Of a stretch of DNA of 64,000 nt, positions 40,919 through 50,727 are shown piece after piece. The position numbers and the translations under genes are program-made. Numbering within the stretch: the stretch's first letter is position 1; every line of letters starts with the position of its first letter. The notes beneath the pieces were generated by a model, which did not search any database, had not been told where the DNA came from, and was given only the letters and a program-made list of their open reading frames with translations. The stretch spans positions 186,001 through 250,000 of the forward strand of contig NZ_CP018760.1 of the NCBI RefSeq assembly GCF_001913155.1, written 5' to 3'. Source of the DNA: Maribacter hydrothermalis. Lineage in GTDB: Bacteria; Bacteroidota; Bacteroidia; Flavobacteriales; Flavobacteriaceae.

Positions 40919-42646
40919 TTAGTCACACTCTTCTCCAGGGTCAGTTAATATTGTAAGTATACCACCATTCGCTATTTGCTGATTACAAACTTCTAGCGGA
41001 ATACTGTTTATGGGGTTTTGGGTCAAAAGCAACAGTCCTAAACCGGATAACAATTGAAATTCTGATGGTACCGTTATTAGATTATTAGCGGCAGCGGCTA
41101 TAATTTTCAAAGATTGTATCGCACTTAAAGAAACCGGCAAACTATTTAACTGATTATCATTGACACTAAATTCTTCTAGTTGTTTGAGTTCTGAAATGGA
41201 ATCAGGAATTCGTATTAAATTGGTGTTATTCATATTTAGAATAATGGGGTTGCCGCTATCATTAAAAGTAACTTTTGGATTATTTTCTACCCCCCAACCT
41301 AAGGTGTTACCGGGGTTGGCACTATATATACTAATTAAGGTATCTTTTTGTGAGGTTGTTTCACATACTAACGTGATGTCGCTTTGCACTTCTACATTAT
41401 GAAAGACAGTTAGATTACAAATTGAAGTTGGTAATTTCGTTATATTATTGGAAGCTATATATAATGCATCCAAGTTAATAAGAAACCCAATTTCTGGAAT
41501 CAGAGACGAAAGTTGGTTATCAAATAAACCAAGGGTAAAAAGATTGGTTAACCTGCCAATTTCTGGAGGTAAGATATTAATCTGGTTCCTATCAAAAAAT
41601 AAAAATTTTAAATTGGTTAATTCTCCAATTTCGGCAGGTATGGAAGTAAGTTGATTATTAATTACCTCTAAATTTTCCAAATTGGTCAATTGCCCTATTT
41701 CAGCAGGTAACGAAGTAAGTTGGTTATTACCTAAATTCAGGAATTTTAATTTGTTCAAATGCCATAACTCTATAGGGAGAGCTGAAAGTTGGTTGCTACT
41801 TAAATCTAAACGTTCTAAATGTGTCAATTGCCCTATCTCTGAAGGAAGTTCAGAAAGTTCATTCCTACTTAAAAATAATCCGGTTAAATTGGTTAATTGC
41901 CCTATTTCAATAGGAATTTCAGTAAGTTGGTTGCCAGCTGAATTCAAAACTTCCAAATGGGCCAATTGCCCTATCTCCGAAGGAAGTGCAGAAAGTTTAT
42001 TAGCATGTATAAACAAACTTCTTAAGTTGGTCAATTGCCCTATCTCTTTAGGAAGTGTAGAAATAGTTTTATTGAATACACTCAATTCAATAATTTTATC
42101 TTCCGTATTTAACGTTACACCGTCTAAGTCTCCTAAATTCTCAGTTGCATTAAGATCCCAGGTAATGGTGTTTTGTGGATTCGCATCTAAAATAGCCTGT
42201 AAAATTTGGCGTTGCGTTAATAGTGCGGTTATGGTCACGTTATAAATGGCGGTACTGCCATCTTCGGCAGTTACTTTATATTCTAGTGGCTCAGTGAAGT
42301 CTTGAGCCGTATCACGATCAACGATTGCCAATTCGGATATTTTAACTTCAGGTAACAATCCCGTTATATCTGTACCTGGCGGGAAAGCAGCGGTAATGGT
42401 CTTATTTTCTTCATCAATAGTAGCGACGATGTTTACTTCAATAGGGTTATTGGTCAATAGAAAAACAAAACTGGTGATTTGCTTTTCATTGCTAAGTGCT
42501 AATTCTTCCTCTGGGGTATTAGTAACAATTGTTTTGTTTACCGAGTCGTCTTTTTTACTACAACTGGTTATACCAATCATAATAAATAATAACATTATTA
42601 AACTCCCCTTTCTATTTAACTTAAAAAGTGTTTGTATTGTTTTCAT
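40919..42646 (-). CDS. Leucine-rich-repeat surface lipoprotein
   Basis: The 575-residue lipoprotein (LLFIMIGITSCSK, Cys about 29) has an N-terminal beta domain of about 110 residues resembling DUF5018 (TFPPGTDIT-like segment, EYKVTAEDGSTAIYNVTIT). It is followed by about ten 23-residue leucine-rich repeats of the form LPxEIGQLTNLxxLxLxxNQLxx (about 175-410), then a second short LRR block near the C terminus (about 470-560). LRRs form curved binding surfaces. Extracellular display and a role in recognition are plausible. First of a run of four lipoprotein genes on this strand. Confidence 0.88.
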   Translation of the reverse strand: MKTIQTLFKLNRKGSLIMLLFIMIGITSCSKKDDSVNKTIVTNTPEEELALSNEKQITSFVFLLTNNPIEVNIVATIDEENKTITAAFPPGTDITGLLPEVKISELAIVDRDTAQDFTEPLEYKVTAEDGSTAIYNVTITALLTQRQILQAILDANPQNTITWDLNATENLGDLDGVTLNTEDKIIELSVFNKTISTLPKEIGQLTNLRSLFIHANKLSALPSEIGQLAHLEVLNSAGNQLTEIPIEIGQLTNLTGLFLSRNELSELPSEIGQLTHLERLDLSSNQLSALPIELWHLNKLKFLNLGNNQLTSLPAEIGQLTNLENLEVINNQLTSIPAEIGELTNLKFLFFDRNQINILPPEIGRLTNLFTLGLFDNQLSSLIPEIGFLINLDALYIASNNITKLPTSICNLTVFHNVEVQSDITLVCETTSQKDTLISIYSANPGNTLGWGVENNPKVTFNDSGNPIILNMNNTNLIRIPDSISELKQLEEFSVNDNQLNSLPVSLSAIQSLKIIAAAANNLITVPSEFQLLSGLGLLLLTQNPINSIPLEVCNQQIANGGILTILTDPGEECD

Positions 42647-42731
42647 TATTTTTTATTTATAATGGTTATTAACTTTAGCATCCTAGAAAATAATTTGTGT
42701 ATTGTTTATTAAAAGGTTTTTATAGGCTTGT

Positions 42732-44021
42732 TTAATCCATAGACCATACATCGTTTAAGTAGGAGTCGCCAAGAATGCCACCTCTACCGCCAATAATCCA
42801 AATTTTATTATCAAATATGACAGAGGTATGTCCTCTTCTTTCAGCAAAAGGAGCTTCTGCAGTGACTTGGCTCCAAGTTTCTCCATCTGAACTTTGCCAA
42901 ATTCTGTTGGTGCTAAGCATATTATTGCGGCCGCCTATAATCCACATTTTACTATCAAAGACCACACTAGTATGGTCGGATATTCCTTCCATAGCAGTTT
43001 CCTCAGTAACCCTTATCCATTCACTACCATCAGCACTTTGCCAAACATCATTTAAAATACCTCCTCGGCTTCCCCCAATAATCCATATTTTATCATCATA
43101 GACCATAGTTGTATGTCTATACCTTTCTGGGAAAGGTACTGTCACATCGACCGGAGTCCACGTTTCCCCATCCGTACTTTGCCATATATTATTTGATAAT
43201 TTCGCAGGTGCATTGAGACTACCGATAACCCATAATTTATCTTTGAAAACTACTGCGTTGTGGAGGCCATTTTGCGGAAATGGTGAAACCCCAGTTATTT
43301 TTGTCCAGTTTTCGCCATCAGCACTTTGCCAGATATCTCTTAAAAAATCTACACCATTATAACCGCCGATGACCCAAATTTTATTATCGAAAACTACAGC
43401 TATATGTCCGCTTCTTTTATGAAAAGGTGCTTCGTCTGTAACTTGAGTCCAAGTTTCGCCATCAGAACTTTGCCAGATGTCGTTTAAATATGAAAAACCA
43501 TCATAGCCCCCTATTATCCAAATCTTATCATTAAAAACTATAGAAGTATGATCTGTTCTTTCTAAGAAAGCTGCATTTGTAGTTACTGGTACATCAGGTA
43601 TCTGAAGATCTCTTGTTGTAAAGCTGAAGGTCTCACTAGAGGTCTCATTTCTCTCGGAATCAATTGCTACTACGTTCCAGAACAAGTCTTTGTTCAAAGG
43701 CAACCTTTCTTCTACGGTATAATTGGTTTCAGATATTGCGCTTGCAATATTGGTAGTTGAATTACTATTGCTACCTATAAAAACTTCATACGTTACTGGA
43801 TCCCCATCGGGGTCGGTTGCGGCATTCCAACTAAATGTTGGCGTAACAGTTACTTGAGTGGCAGCATCGGTAACAGCGATTAACGAAAAAGCTTCTGGTG
43901 CTTGATTAGGTGTTTTAGCTTCCTGAATTATTATTTCATTATCATTGCTGCTACAATTAAATAACGTAAAAGCTAATGCTATACTCGATAAAAGCACGAA
44001 ATTATTTTTCTTGGACTTCAT
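42732..44021 (-). CDS. Kelch beta-propeller lipoprotein with FnIII-like domain
   Basis: The 429-residue lipoprotein (SIALAFTLFNCSS) has a fibronectin-like domain at about 38-137 (PEAFSLIAV...FSWNAATDPDGDPVTYEVFIG...LFWNVVAIDS). Six Kelch repeats of about 48 residues follow, each carrying HTSIVFNDKIWIIGG-type and DIWQSSDGETWTQV-type strands. Six repeats fit a six-bladed propeller, with the last blade ending in LNDVWSMD. Likely a surface-exposed binding protein; the ligand is unknown. 85 bp lie between its stop and the start of the LRR gene downstream. Confidence 0.9.
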   Translation of the reverse strand: MKSKKNNFVLLSSIALAFTLFNCSSNDNEIIIQEAKTPNQAPEAFSLIAVTDAATQVTVTPTFSWNAATDPDGDPVTYEVFIGSNSNSTTNIASAISETNYTVEERLPLNKDLFWNVVAIDSERNETSSETFSFTTRDLQIPDVPVTTNAAFLERTDHTSIVFNDKIWIIGGYDGFSYLNDIWQSSDGETWTQVTDEAPFHKRSGHIAVVFDNKIWVIGGYNGVDFLRDIWQSADGENWTKITGVSPFPQNGLHNAVVFKDKLWVIGSLNAPAKLSNNIWQSTDGETWTPVDVTVPFPERYRHTTMVYDDKIWIIGGSRGGILNDVWQSADGSEWIRVTEETAMEGISDHTSVVFDSKMWIIGGRNNMLSTNRIWQSSDGETWSQVTAEAPFAERRGHTSVIFDNKIWIIGGRGGILGDSYLNDVWSMD

Positions 44022-44067
44022 AATTGTTGTTTTAAAAATTTCAATTATCTATGGGCAAAAACAGATA

Positions 44068-44556
44068 TTATTTATTTAATGGAGAATGATGCTCTGCAAC
44101 TATTTTCCAACCTTCCAAAGTTTTAAGAAAAAGCAAACTTATTTGATCGTTTACCACAACTAAATTCTCTCCAAACTTGAGTTCAAAATCGGAATGAAAA
44201 GTTACATTGGCTACATCGCCATAAACTGCAACCTGTAAATCATTAGCATCGAATTTCACAACTTCGGTAACTCCTCCAAAAACAGTCCGCTCATGTTCTT
44301 CATTGGCTACATCGTCATTACGTCTTTCTCCATTTTTAAATTCTGTAAACTTGGGTCCATAGGCGTGAAAAGAAATAAGTTTGTCCATATCACCATCTTT
44401 AAGGCTTTGCGCAATAGCGCCGAAGGTTTCCATTACTTCTTGTTGTGCTTCAGGAAAATTTTCGTTCAGCAGGTCTACTTTTGAAGATTGGCCGGTGCAA
44501 CTTGTAATGGTTAGCAGTAAAAAAGTAAGTACTGTAAATTTTAAATTTGTTTTCAT
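44068..44556 (-). CDS. SnoaL/NTF2-like lipoprotein
   Basis: The ATG at 44556 (162 residues) is chosen because it opens a lipoprotein signal (FTVLTFLLLTITSC); the longer frame begins with TTG. The domain shows AQQEVMETFGAIAQSLKDGDMDKLISFHAYGPKFTEF, VAVYGDVANVTFHSDFEL and the ending LLFLKTLEGWKIVAEHHSP, the SnoaL-like/DUF4440 type of NTF2 fold. Similar proteins may act as secreted isomerase-like or binding proteins. It is part of the lipoprotein run 40.9-45.5 kb. Confidence 0.78.
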   Translation of the reverse strand: MKTNLKFTVLTFLLLTITSCTGQSSKVDLLNENFPEAQQEVMETFGAIAQSLKDGDMDKLISFHAYGPKFTEFKNGERRNDDVANEEHERTVFGGVTEVVKFDANDLQVAVYGDVANVTFHSDFELKFGENLVVVNDQISLLFLKTLEGWKIVAEHHSPLNK

Positions 44557-44856
44557 AATAAAATTTTTAATGGTTAAAACAGTTCTTTTCTTTGTAGAAC
44601 TAATGAGAGTCAAAGATGAAAAGAAAGCATATACAGTAAGTAACAAGCATGTTTCAGTCTTATTAAACTTTTATTCTGGTCTTTAAATTATGATGCAGAA
44701 CCTTTAAATAATGTGCAATTGTATAATTAATACCGTCTTTATAAATTTAAAGGCCTAAATAACATTATGATTTTTAATAGTGGTAAAACTCCAAACTATT
44801 ATCTTTTATCAAGGCAATTACCAATCCTTTATATTCTAATAATATTGGATATAGTA
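44557..44856. other. Intergenic region, nothing identified
   Basis: The 300 bp between the NTF2-like and collagen-like lipoprotein genes are AT-rich. No terminator, repeat or convincing small gene was seen. Confidence 0.5.
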
Positions 44857-45531
44857 TTATTTCTCTAATTCGAAATGAGTTATTAATTCATCATGCGACA
44901 TTTCAAGAATGTCTTGACTATTTTTACCAGAATTTACAGGGGAAGAAGGGGAAGAAAAAGATGAAGCCGGTATTACAAATATTTTAAATTCATCAAAAGT
45001 AACTTCCTCTAAATAAGCCAAGACGCTGCCTAACTCGTATAGATTTACAATAAAATCAGAACTTGGACCACCAGATAATACTCCTGTGCTTCCTTCAATT
45101 ATTACCCTTGAGTCAAATAAGGTGGGCGTTCCTCTTCCAGGTACTTGTACCCAACGTTTTTTAGTTACAAAAGAATTGCCTGCGTTTGGTTTTTGATAGA
45201 TTTCGGCATAAAAGCCTAAAATTAGACTCTCATTTAAGTCATCTAATGATATACCCTGCATAGCATAAGTAACACTACCAGTAGTTATGGTCTCTGAATC
45301 ATATTCAATTACTTGAACATTTGCATTGCCATCTTCGCCATCAGTACCATTTGTTCCATCAACACCGTCTGAGCCATCTGCACCGTCTGAGCCATCTGCA
45401 CCGTTAATTCCATCTGTGCCTTGAGTACCAGCGGGACCAACAGCTCCATCTTCACCATCTTTAGCACAAGAGGTAATTGTTACTGATAAAATGATTAATA
45501 CGTAGGTAAAAAGTTTCATTGTAGTTTTCAT
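44857..45531 (-). CDS. Collagen-like (Gly-X-Y) lipoprotein
   Basis: The 224-residue lipoprotein (VLIILSVTITSCAK) has about 14 Gly-X-Y triplets at residues 26-68, rich in GTDG, GADG and GSDG. These can form a short triple helix without hydroxyproline, as in bacterial collagens. The C-terminal part (VQVIEYDSETITTGSVTYAMQG...) is beta-rich and resembles the heads found behind such stalks in Bacteroidota. The helix would trimerise the protein at the cell surface. The triplet region includes a tandem 18-bp DNA repeat and may vary in length. Confidence 0.85.
   Translation of the reverse strand: MKTTMKLFTYVLIILSVTITSCAKDGEDGAVGPAGTQGTDGINGADGSDGADGSDGVDGTNGTDGEDGNANVQVIEYDSETITTGSVTYAMQGISLDDLNESLILGFYAEIYQKPNAGNSFVTKKRWVQVPGRGTPTLFDSRVIIEGSTGVLSGGPSSDFIVNLYELGSVLAYLEEVTFDEFKIFVIPASSFSSPSSPVNSGKNSQDILEMSHDELITHFELEK
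45364..45399 (-). repeat. Two tandem 18-bp units in the collagen-like region
   Basis: Two identical 18-bp units (ACCGTCTGAGCCATCTGC on the plus strand) lie head to tail and encode six residues each (GADGSD) on the minus strand. The period keeps the frame and the Gly-X-Y register, so loss or gain would lengthen the collagen stalk only. Confidence 0.85.
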
Positions 45532-45688
45532 AATGTTTGTTTTAATTATTATGATACAATGATATTATACTTGTTGAAAAAAGGTGTTCACCATTTTTTC
45601 AATCAGTTGTGCTATTTATGAATTGGTAGGGAAATAGTAGTGCTATTATTGCACAAAACGCAATAACCTTATTGTAATTAACTGAAAA

Positions 45689-48547
45689 TTAGTCACTTGA
45701 TTCTTCGCTGGGTGGGTAGCCATATTCATCTCTAAAAGCTCTGCTAAACCAAGATGGATTACTAAAACCAACAGTATAAGCTATTTCTGAAATAGATTTA
45801 GATGAGGTTTTAAGTAGTTCTTTTGCTTTTTGAAGACGAACTGTTCTGATGAAAATTGCAGTAGATTTATCGGTAATTGCTTTTAGTTTACGATAGATTT
45901 GAGATTCACTTAAATGCAATTCTTTTGCTAATTGTGTTGCGCCAAAATTTGCATCGTCTAAATGGGCATGTACGCTTTCAATAATTTGTTTTAAAAATTT
46001 TGTCTGCGGATGCTCTAACTCTTCACTTAGCAAAGAAGAGAATCCGCTTTTCTCTAATTTGTTCATGAGCTTTTTTCGCACTAAAATCAATTGATTTAGT
46101 CGGGTAAAAAGCTCTTCCTTATTAAATGGTTTTGCTAAATAAGCATCTGCTCCAATTGATAAACCTTTTAATTTATCTTCGACAGTCGCTTTAGCTGTTA
46201 ATATTATAATAGGAATATGATCTGATCGTTCATCATTTTTTAGGGTTTTACAAACTTCAAATCCATCTTTACCGGGCATCATAACATCACAAATAATTAT
46301 ATCTGGAATTTTTTTTAATGCCAATTCAATTCCCTCAATCCCGTTTACTGCGTGGATTGTTTCATAAGCATTCCCTAGGCAGGTTCTTAAGTAGTGCGCA
46401 ACATCCAGATTGTCCTCAATAATTAATACCAAAGGTAATTCTGAAATAGTTTCTGTGGTTTCAACTACATGTTTCGATTTTGTTTTAATAATTGGAAAAG
46501 TAGAATTGAACGAGTGCGAATCTTTGGTTGTTATTGTGGCATTTTTGGTAACAGGAATTTTAACGCTAAACTCACTTCCCTTGCCTAGTGTACTTTTAAC
46601 TTTTATAGTGCCATTCATTAATTCAACAAGCTCTTTTGTAAGCGCTAAACCAATGCCTGTGCCTTCATTTTTTCTTACAGTTGAGGCATCTGTTTGATAA
46701 AAACGATTAAATATGCTTGGTAGTTGGTCACTAGCAATGCCAATACCGCTATCTATTATTTTTAAGAATAGATAAGATTGGTCTTTCTCTACTACCTCGT
46801 TGATGTGAACTATAATTTTACCCTGTTCTTCTGTAAATTTTATGGCATTTGAAAGCAAGTTAGATACAATAGAAGTGAGTTTTTTACTATCAAAATCCAT
46901 TAGCAAAGATTCTGTTTCACTGTAAATAGTAAGGCTTATATCGTTTTCCTGAGCATAAGAACTGAAACTTTCACCTAAATACTTAAGAAACGGGATTACA
47001 TTAGATTGTACCAATTGTAATTCCATATTTCCACTTTCAATCTTAGATAAATCCAGCATCTCATTTACTAAGTGCAGTAGATTATTACTATTACGCTCAA
47101 TCATTTCTAATGAATTTTGAACGTCTTCTGGTTTTTTGTTTTGTAAATCAGATTTAATAGTATCTGTCATGCCTTTAATAACAGTAAGCGGTGTTCTAAA
47201 TTCATGAGTTATATTTGTAAATAAAGCATTTTTTAATTCATTTATTTCTTTAAGTCTTTTTCGCTTAGAAGCTTCTATTTTGCGGTAAATAAAAAAGTAT
47301 GCCGTTGCTATCATAAGAACCAATAGCCCAAGAATTAAAAATAAGTTTCGTTCTCTATTTTTTTTACGCAAACCTTCTTCATAATTTCTACTTAACAACA
47401 CTTTCTCTTGTGCTTTTGCAATACTATCTGTAGTTAATTGATTGTTGAAAATGATACTCTGTATTTCGGATTTTGATTTAATTTCATCCTCGTTGTCTAT
47501 TATTAATTGGTATTCTTCAAAGTATGCAAGGGCTGTTTTATGTCTATTTAGTTTTTTATTGACTTCATAAAGACTTTTTAAAATATCTGATTCAAGTTCC
47601 CAATTATTTACTCTATAAACTTTCTCGCATGCTTCACATTCTCTTAATGCTTTAGTATAATTGCCTAAGCCTAAATCTATTTGACATTGAAATAATAAAA
47701 TATTACTATGAAAATCAGGAATTTTTAAATGACTTACAACAAATCTATATTCATCTAAATATTTACTTGCATTTACGTAATCTTTTTCATTTATATAAAT
47801 ATCAATCAGATTTCCTGTGCCCTGTGCGGCATAAAGGGGTTGGCCAATTTCTTTGGCTATTCTAATACCTTTTTTCCAATATTTTAATGATTTGGAGATA
47901 TCCCCGAATTTGCGATATACATTTCCCAAATTCCCATTTGCACCTGCAATACTGCGTCTTATGCCATACTTTTCGCTTAATCGTAAATGTTCTAAATGGT
48001 ATTTTTCCGCTTCTTGATAATCTCCCAATGCAGTAAAAATGAACCCTTGATATGCTATACTCCAACCCAAACTAAGGCTATCCCCTATTTTCCCGCTATA
48101 TGACTGGGATTTTTGTAGCGTTTTAAATGCGCTGGTATAGTCCTCATAATTATATTCTAAACTTCCCAAACCAAGTAATTTATCAGAATACAGAAAACTG
48201 TCTTGTTTAGAAAGTGCTAGTTCTAAGCCCTTTGTATAATGAGTTGTGCCTTTTTCATTTTCTTTTTTTTCAAAATAAACCTTTCCTAATGTTGTTAGCG
48301 CTTCAATTTGATAACTGACGTTCTTTTTATTTTGAGCAAGCTCTAACATTTGATAACCTAAGGTAAGTGCACTATCTGTTTTTGTATATAAATAGTGAAA
48401 AGCTATTAAATCACTCATCGCCTTAAAACGAGTCGAATCTTGAAGGTTTGTATTATGCCAAACTTGAAATAGGGAGTCTTTTTCTTTTTGCGCAAAAGTA
48501 GTGCTCAGAAAAAATAGTGAGATTAAAAATGTTAGATAAAACTTCAT
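45689..48547 (-). CDS. TPR hybrid histidine kinase with receiver and AraC output (HTCS-like)
   Basis: The 952-residue protein has a signal peptide (FLISLFFLSTTFAQ) and a periplasmic TPR array (about 60-360). A membrane helix follows (LFLILGLLVLMIATAYFFIY, about 405-424), then HisKA (ALFTNITHEFRTPLTVIKG, His about 450) and HATPase_c (FDSKKLTSIVSNLLSNAIKF, GTGIGLALTKELVEL). A receiver domain (VLIIEDN, D in IIICDVMMPGKDG, K in LAKPFN) and a C-terminal AraC helix-turn-helix complete it (KSISEIAYTVGFSNPSWFSRAFRDEYGYPP). It joins sensor, kinase, receiver and DNA binding in one chain, like the hybrid systems of polysaccharide loci, but with TPRs in place of a propeller. It may control the adjacent lipoprotein genes. 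Confidence 0.93.
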   Translation of the reverse strand: MKFYLTFLISLFFLSTTFAQKEKDSLFQVWHNTNLQDSTRFKAMSDLIAFHYLYTKTDSALTLGYQMLELAQNKKNVSYQIEALTTLGKVYFEKKENEKGTTHYTKGLELALSKQDSFLYSDKLLGLGSLEYNYEDYTSAFKTLQKSQSYSGKIGDSLSLGWSIAYQGFIFTALGDYQEAEKYHLEHLRLSEKYGIRRSIAGANGNLGNVYRKFGDISKSLKYWKKGIRIAKEIGQPLYAAQGTGNLIDIYINEKDYVNASKYLDEYRFVVSHLKIPDFHSNILLFQCQIDLGLGNYTKALRECEACEKVYRVNNWELESDILKSLYEVNKKLNRHKTALAYFEEYQLIIDNEDEIKSKSEIQSIIFNNQLTTDSIAKAQEKVLLSRNYEEGLRKKNRERNLFLILGLLVLMIATAYFFIYRKIEASKRKRLKEINELKNALFTNITHEFRTPLTVIKGMTDTIKSDLQNKKPEDVQNSLEMIERNSNNLLHLVNEMLDLSKIESGNMELQLVQSNVIPFLKYLGESFSSYAQENDISLTIYSETESLLMDFDSKKLTSIVSNLLSNAIKFTEEQGKIIVHINEVVEKDQSYLFLKIIDSGIGIASDQLPSIFNRFYQTDASTVRKNEGTGIGLALTKELVELMNGTIKVKSTLGKGSEFSVKIPVTKNATITTKDSHSFNSTFPIIKTKSKHVVETTETISELPLVLIIEDNLDVAHYLRTCLGNAYETIHAVNGIEGIELALKKIPDIIICDVMMPGKDGFEVCKTLKNDERSDHIPIIILTAKATVEDKLKGLSIGADAYLAKPFNKEELFTRLNQLILVRKKLMNKLEKSGFSSLLSEELEHPQTKFLKQIIESVHAHLDDANFGATQLAKELHLSESQIYRKLKAITDKSTAIFIRTVRLQKAKELLKTSSKSISEIAYTVGFSNPSWFSRAFRDEYGYPPSEESSD

Positions 48548-48767
48548 TCTTCAATTAAATTATTACAAGGCTAGAATGAAATATCCTTACAAAGATTTTT
48601 TCTACAAAACCTAATAAGTCATAACTTACGATAATTTGAAAAACAAATTATTGCCAAGGGGGAAGGATTAAAATAAGTGAAAAATAATGTAGTATGCAAG
48701 TTACAATGTGTATTTGGCTACTATCAGTCTAATAAAACCAATGGCATTAGCTCTATTGAATTTTAGA

Positions 48768-50282
48768 CTATTCTAAATGTTTTTTAATAGGTAAACCAAT
48801 ACTTGTAAATCCTATGTTTTGATAAAGTTCTATATAACGTAAATCATTTCGTATTGGAGCCAGAAGTGGTTCTTCTCTAAGCCAAGTCATCTCTACCTCA
48901 TGGCGGTCATATGATTTTTGTAACCACTCGAAAGTTTTATCGTAATCTTTATCATGCGCATAATAGAGTGCTATAAACCAAGCAGGACTACCCGACGAAC
49001 TTTTACTATACTCGTTTTTCAATTCGTCTAAATATTTAGTTGCTTCCGCAGTATTTCCTTCCATTTGAGCATAAATGGTATTAAACCACATTAAAATTGG
49101 TGGGTAATCGGGGAATTGTTTCACTATTTTTGCAAGTTGCATCTTAGATTTTTCATATTCTCCCAAATAAAAATAGAGTTTGGTAGATTCTCGTAAATAA
49201 AACCAGTTATCGGTATATAATGGGTCTGCCTGAGTTAATATTTTTAATGCCTCATCTTTAGAACCCAAATAGAATTTAGCCTCTGCTTTAAAAAAAGGAT
49301 GAAATACGTTTGATGGGTCATTTATAATATAATACTCAATTGTGCGCAATACTTCTTCAGGCCTTCCGGTTTTTATAGGATAATCAAGAGAAATAACAGA
49401 TGGTTTGTCAAGGATGGAATTATCTAAAATTTTTTGATAAAATTTCTCTACAAGTTCAAAATTCCAGTCATAAAAAAAACGTCCAGTATTAAGCTCTTCT
49501 TCTACCCGAAAATTAGTTGGTTCTATTTTCAATGCTTGTTCCAATAAGACTTTTGCATTATCCCAAGCAATTTGCTCTTCATAAAAACCCCAAACAGAAC
49601 CGCCCATATGCCAAACATTGGCCATATCTACATAGGCTTCTACAAAATTTGAATCTGCTGAAATAGCATTTTTGTAAAGGTTTATGGCATTTGTATATGA
49701 AAGTTCGTTTCCTTTATTTCTTTGAAATTCTCCCTGTAAATAATACGAATAGGCATCTTTACTTTGGGTCGGAATTTTTTTAATATCAGCCAATTCATCT
49801 TGTGCAATAACTGCATTCATATTGGCGGCAATGCCTTCTACTACCTCAGTTTGTAATTCAAAAATTTCATCACTTTTCCATTCTTTTGTATACTCTTCAG
49901 ACCAAAGATGAACATTAGAACTACCATGAATTAATTGAAGATTAATCTTAATTTGATTACCCGACATTTGAAGATTACCTTGCAAAATGCTTGATACGTC
50001 TAATTCTTGAGTGATTTCTTTTAATTTTTTATCGGACCTTTTATAAGATTGAATTGAAGTAAACGGAATTACTTTTTTAATGGCCTTTATTTTGGTGAGT
50101 CTAGAAATGATTGCGTCCGTCATACCATCTGAAATATATTCCAAATCTGGATTTCCAGTAAGGTTTTTTAAAGGCAATACTGCTATAGATTTTTCATCGA
50201 ATGGTTTTACAATATCATTGTCCACTTTGTCTTTATTAGCAAAGGAGTTATAAAAAAAGTAAGTCGAAAATACTACCAGCAC
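48768..50282 (-). CDS. TPR/FlgO-like C-terminal half of a split AraC-type regulator
   Basis: The 504-codon frame begins with the end of a membrane helix (VVFSTYFFYNSF). It continues with a FlgO/TolB-N-like domain (KSIAVLPLKNLTGNPDLEYISDGMTDAIISRLTKI..., DVSSILQGNLQMSGNQIKINLQLI) and TPR-type helices to the C terminus. Such AraC-TM-FlgO-TPR one-piece regulators are common in flavobacteria. The frame start is a GTG without meaning: the true continuation runs from the A8 tract at 50303-50310, joined out of frame to the gene at 50248-50727. With one base fewer in the tract, one protein of about 640 residues results. Confidence 0.8.
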   Translation of the reverse strand: MLVVFSTYFFYNSFANKDKVDNDIVKPFDEKSIAVLPLKNLTGNPDLEYISDGMTDAIISRLTKIKAIKKVIPFTSIQSYKRSDKKLKEITQELDVSSILQGNLQMSGNQIKINLQLIHGSSNVHLWSEEYTKEWKSDEIFELQTEVVEGIAANMNAVIAQDELADIKKIPTQSKDAYSYYLQGEFQRNKGNELSYTNAINLYKNAISADSNFVEAYVDMANVWHMGGSVWGFYEEQIAWDNAKVLLEQALKIEPTNFRVEEELNTGRFFYDWNFELVEKFYQKILDNSILDKPSVISLDYPIKTGRPEEVLRTIEYYIINDPSNVFHPFFKAEAKFYLGSKDEALKILTQADPLYTDNWFYLRESTKLYFYLGEYEKSKMQLAKIVKQFPDYPPILMWFNTIYAQMEGNTAEATKYLDELKNEYSKSSSGSPAWFIALYYAHDKDYDKTFEWLQKSYDRHEVEMTWLREEPLLAPIRNDLRYIELYQNIGFTSIGLPIKKHLE

Positions 50283-50727
50283 AGCAATGGATGCCCAGAT
50301 TATTTTTTTTGGTATTGTAATTTTTAAGATTTACCCATGCGGCTTCAGTTGATGTTTGTACGGATGGACTATCAACCTCTGCAATAATCCCAGATTTTGC
50401 TTCCCCAGGGGTATACCCATAAAAATTATGAAAACAGGTGTTAAAATAGGTAGGACTACTAAACCCAACGCGATATGCAGTTTCTGAGGCTGTAATATCC
50501 TCACTAGTTAGAATCTCTAAACTCCTTTTAAGGCGATATTCCCTAATAAATTGACTTGTAGAAATACCAACGGCCTTGTTTAATTTACGATGTAAACTCG
50601 AACGGCTCATTCCAACAGCTTGGGCAAGACTATCGACCCCGAATTGGTCGTTGTTTAAATTAGATTCAATTTCAATCGATAATTTGTCTACCAGTGTTTT
50701 TTTTGATGAATTACGTTGCATCCCCAT
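50248..50727 (-). CDS. AraC-type DNA-binding N-terminal half of the split regulator
   Basis: The 159-residue product holds a full AraC helix-turn-helix domain at about residues 20-120: FGVDSLAQAVGMSRSSLHRKLNKAVGIS, QFIREYRLKRSLEIL and ETAYRVGFSSPTYFNTCFHNFYGYTPGE. A linker leads to YNTKK, where an A8 tract (plus-strand T8 at 50303-50310) shifts the frame and an unrelated 20-residue tail ends the protein. Without the shift the frame would read KIIWASIAVLVVFSTYFFY, a membrane helix. As it stands, a soluble DNA-binding protein would be made. Slippage on A8 could produce both forms. Confidence 0.8.
   Translation of the reverse strand: MGMQRNSSKKTLVDKLSIEIESNLNNDQFGVDSLAQAVGMSRSSLHRKLNKAVGISTSQFIREYRLKRSLEILTSEDITASETAYRVGFSSPTYFNTCFHNFYGYTPGEAKSGIIAEVDSPSVQTSTEAAWVNLKNYNTKKNNLGIHCCAGSIFDLLFL

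Noticed and set aside
41682..42245. 187-codon plus-strand frame opposite the LRR gene
   Set aside because: It is the mirror of the leucine-rich repeats and shows the same period; no separate signal.
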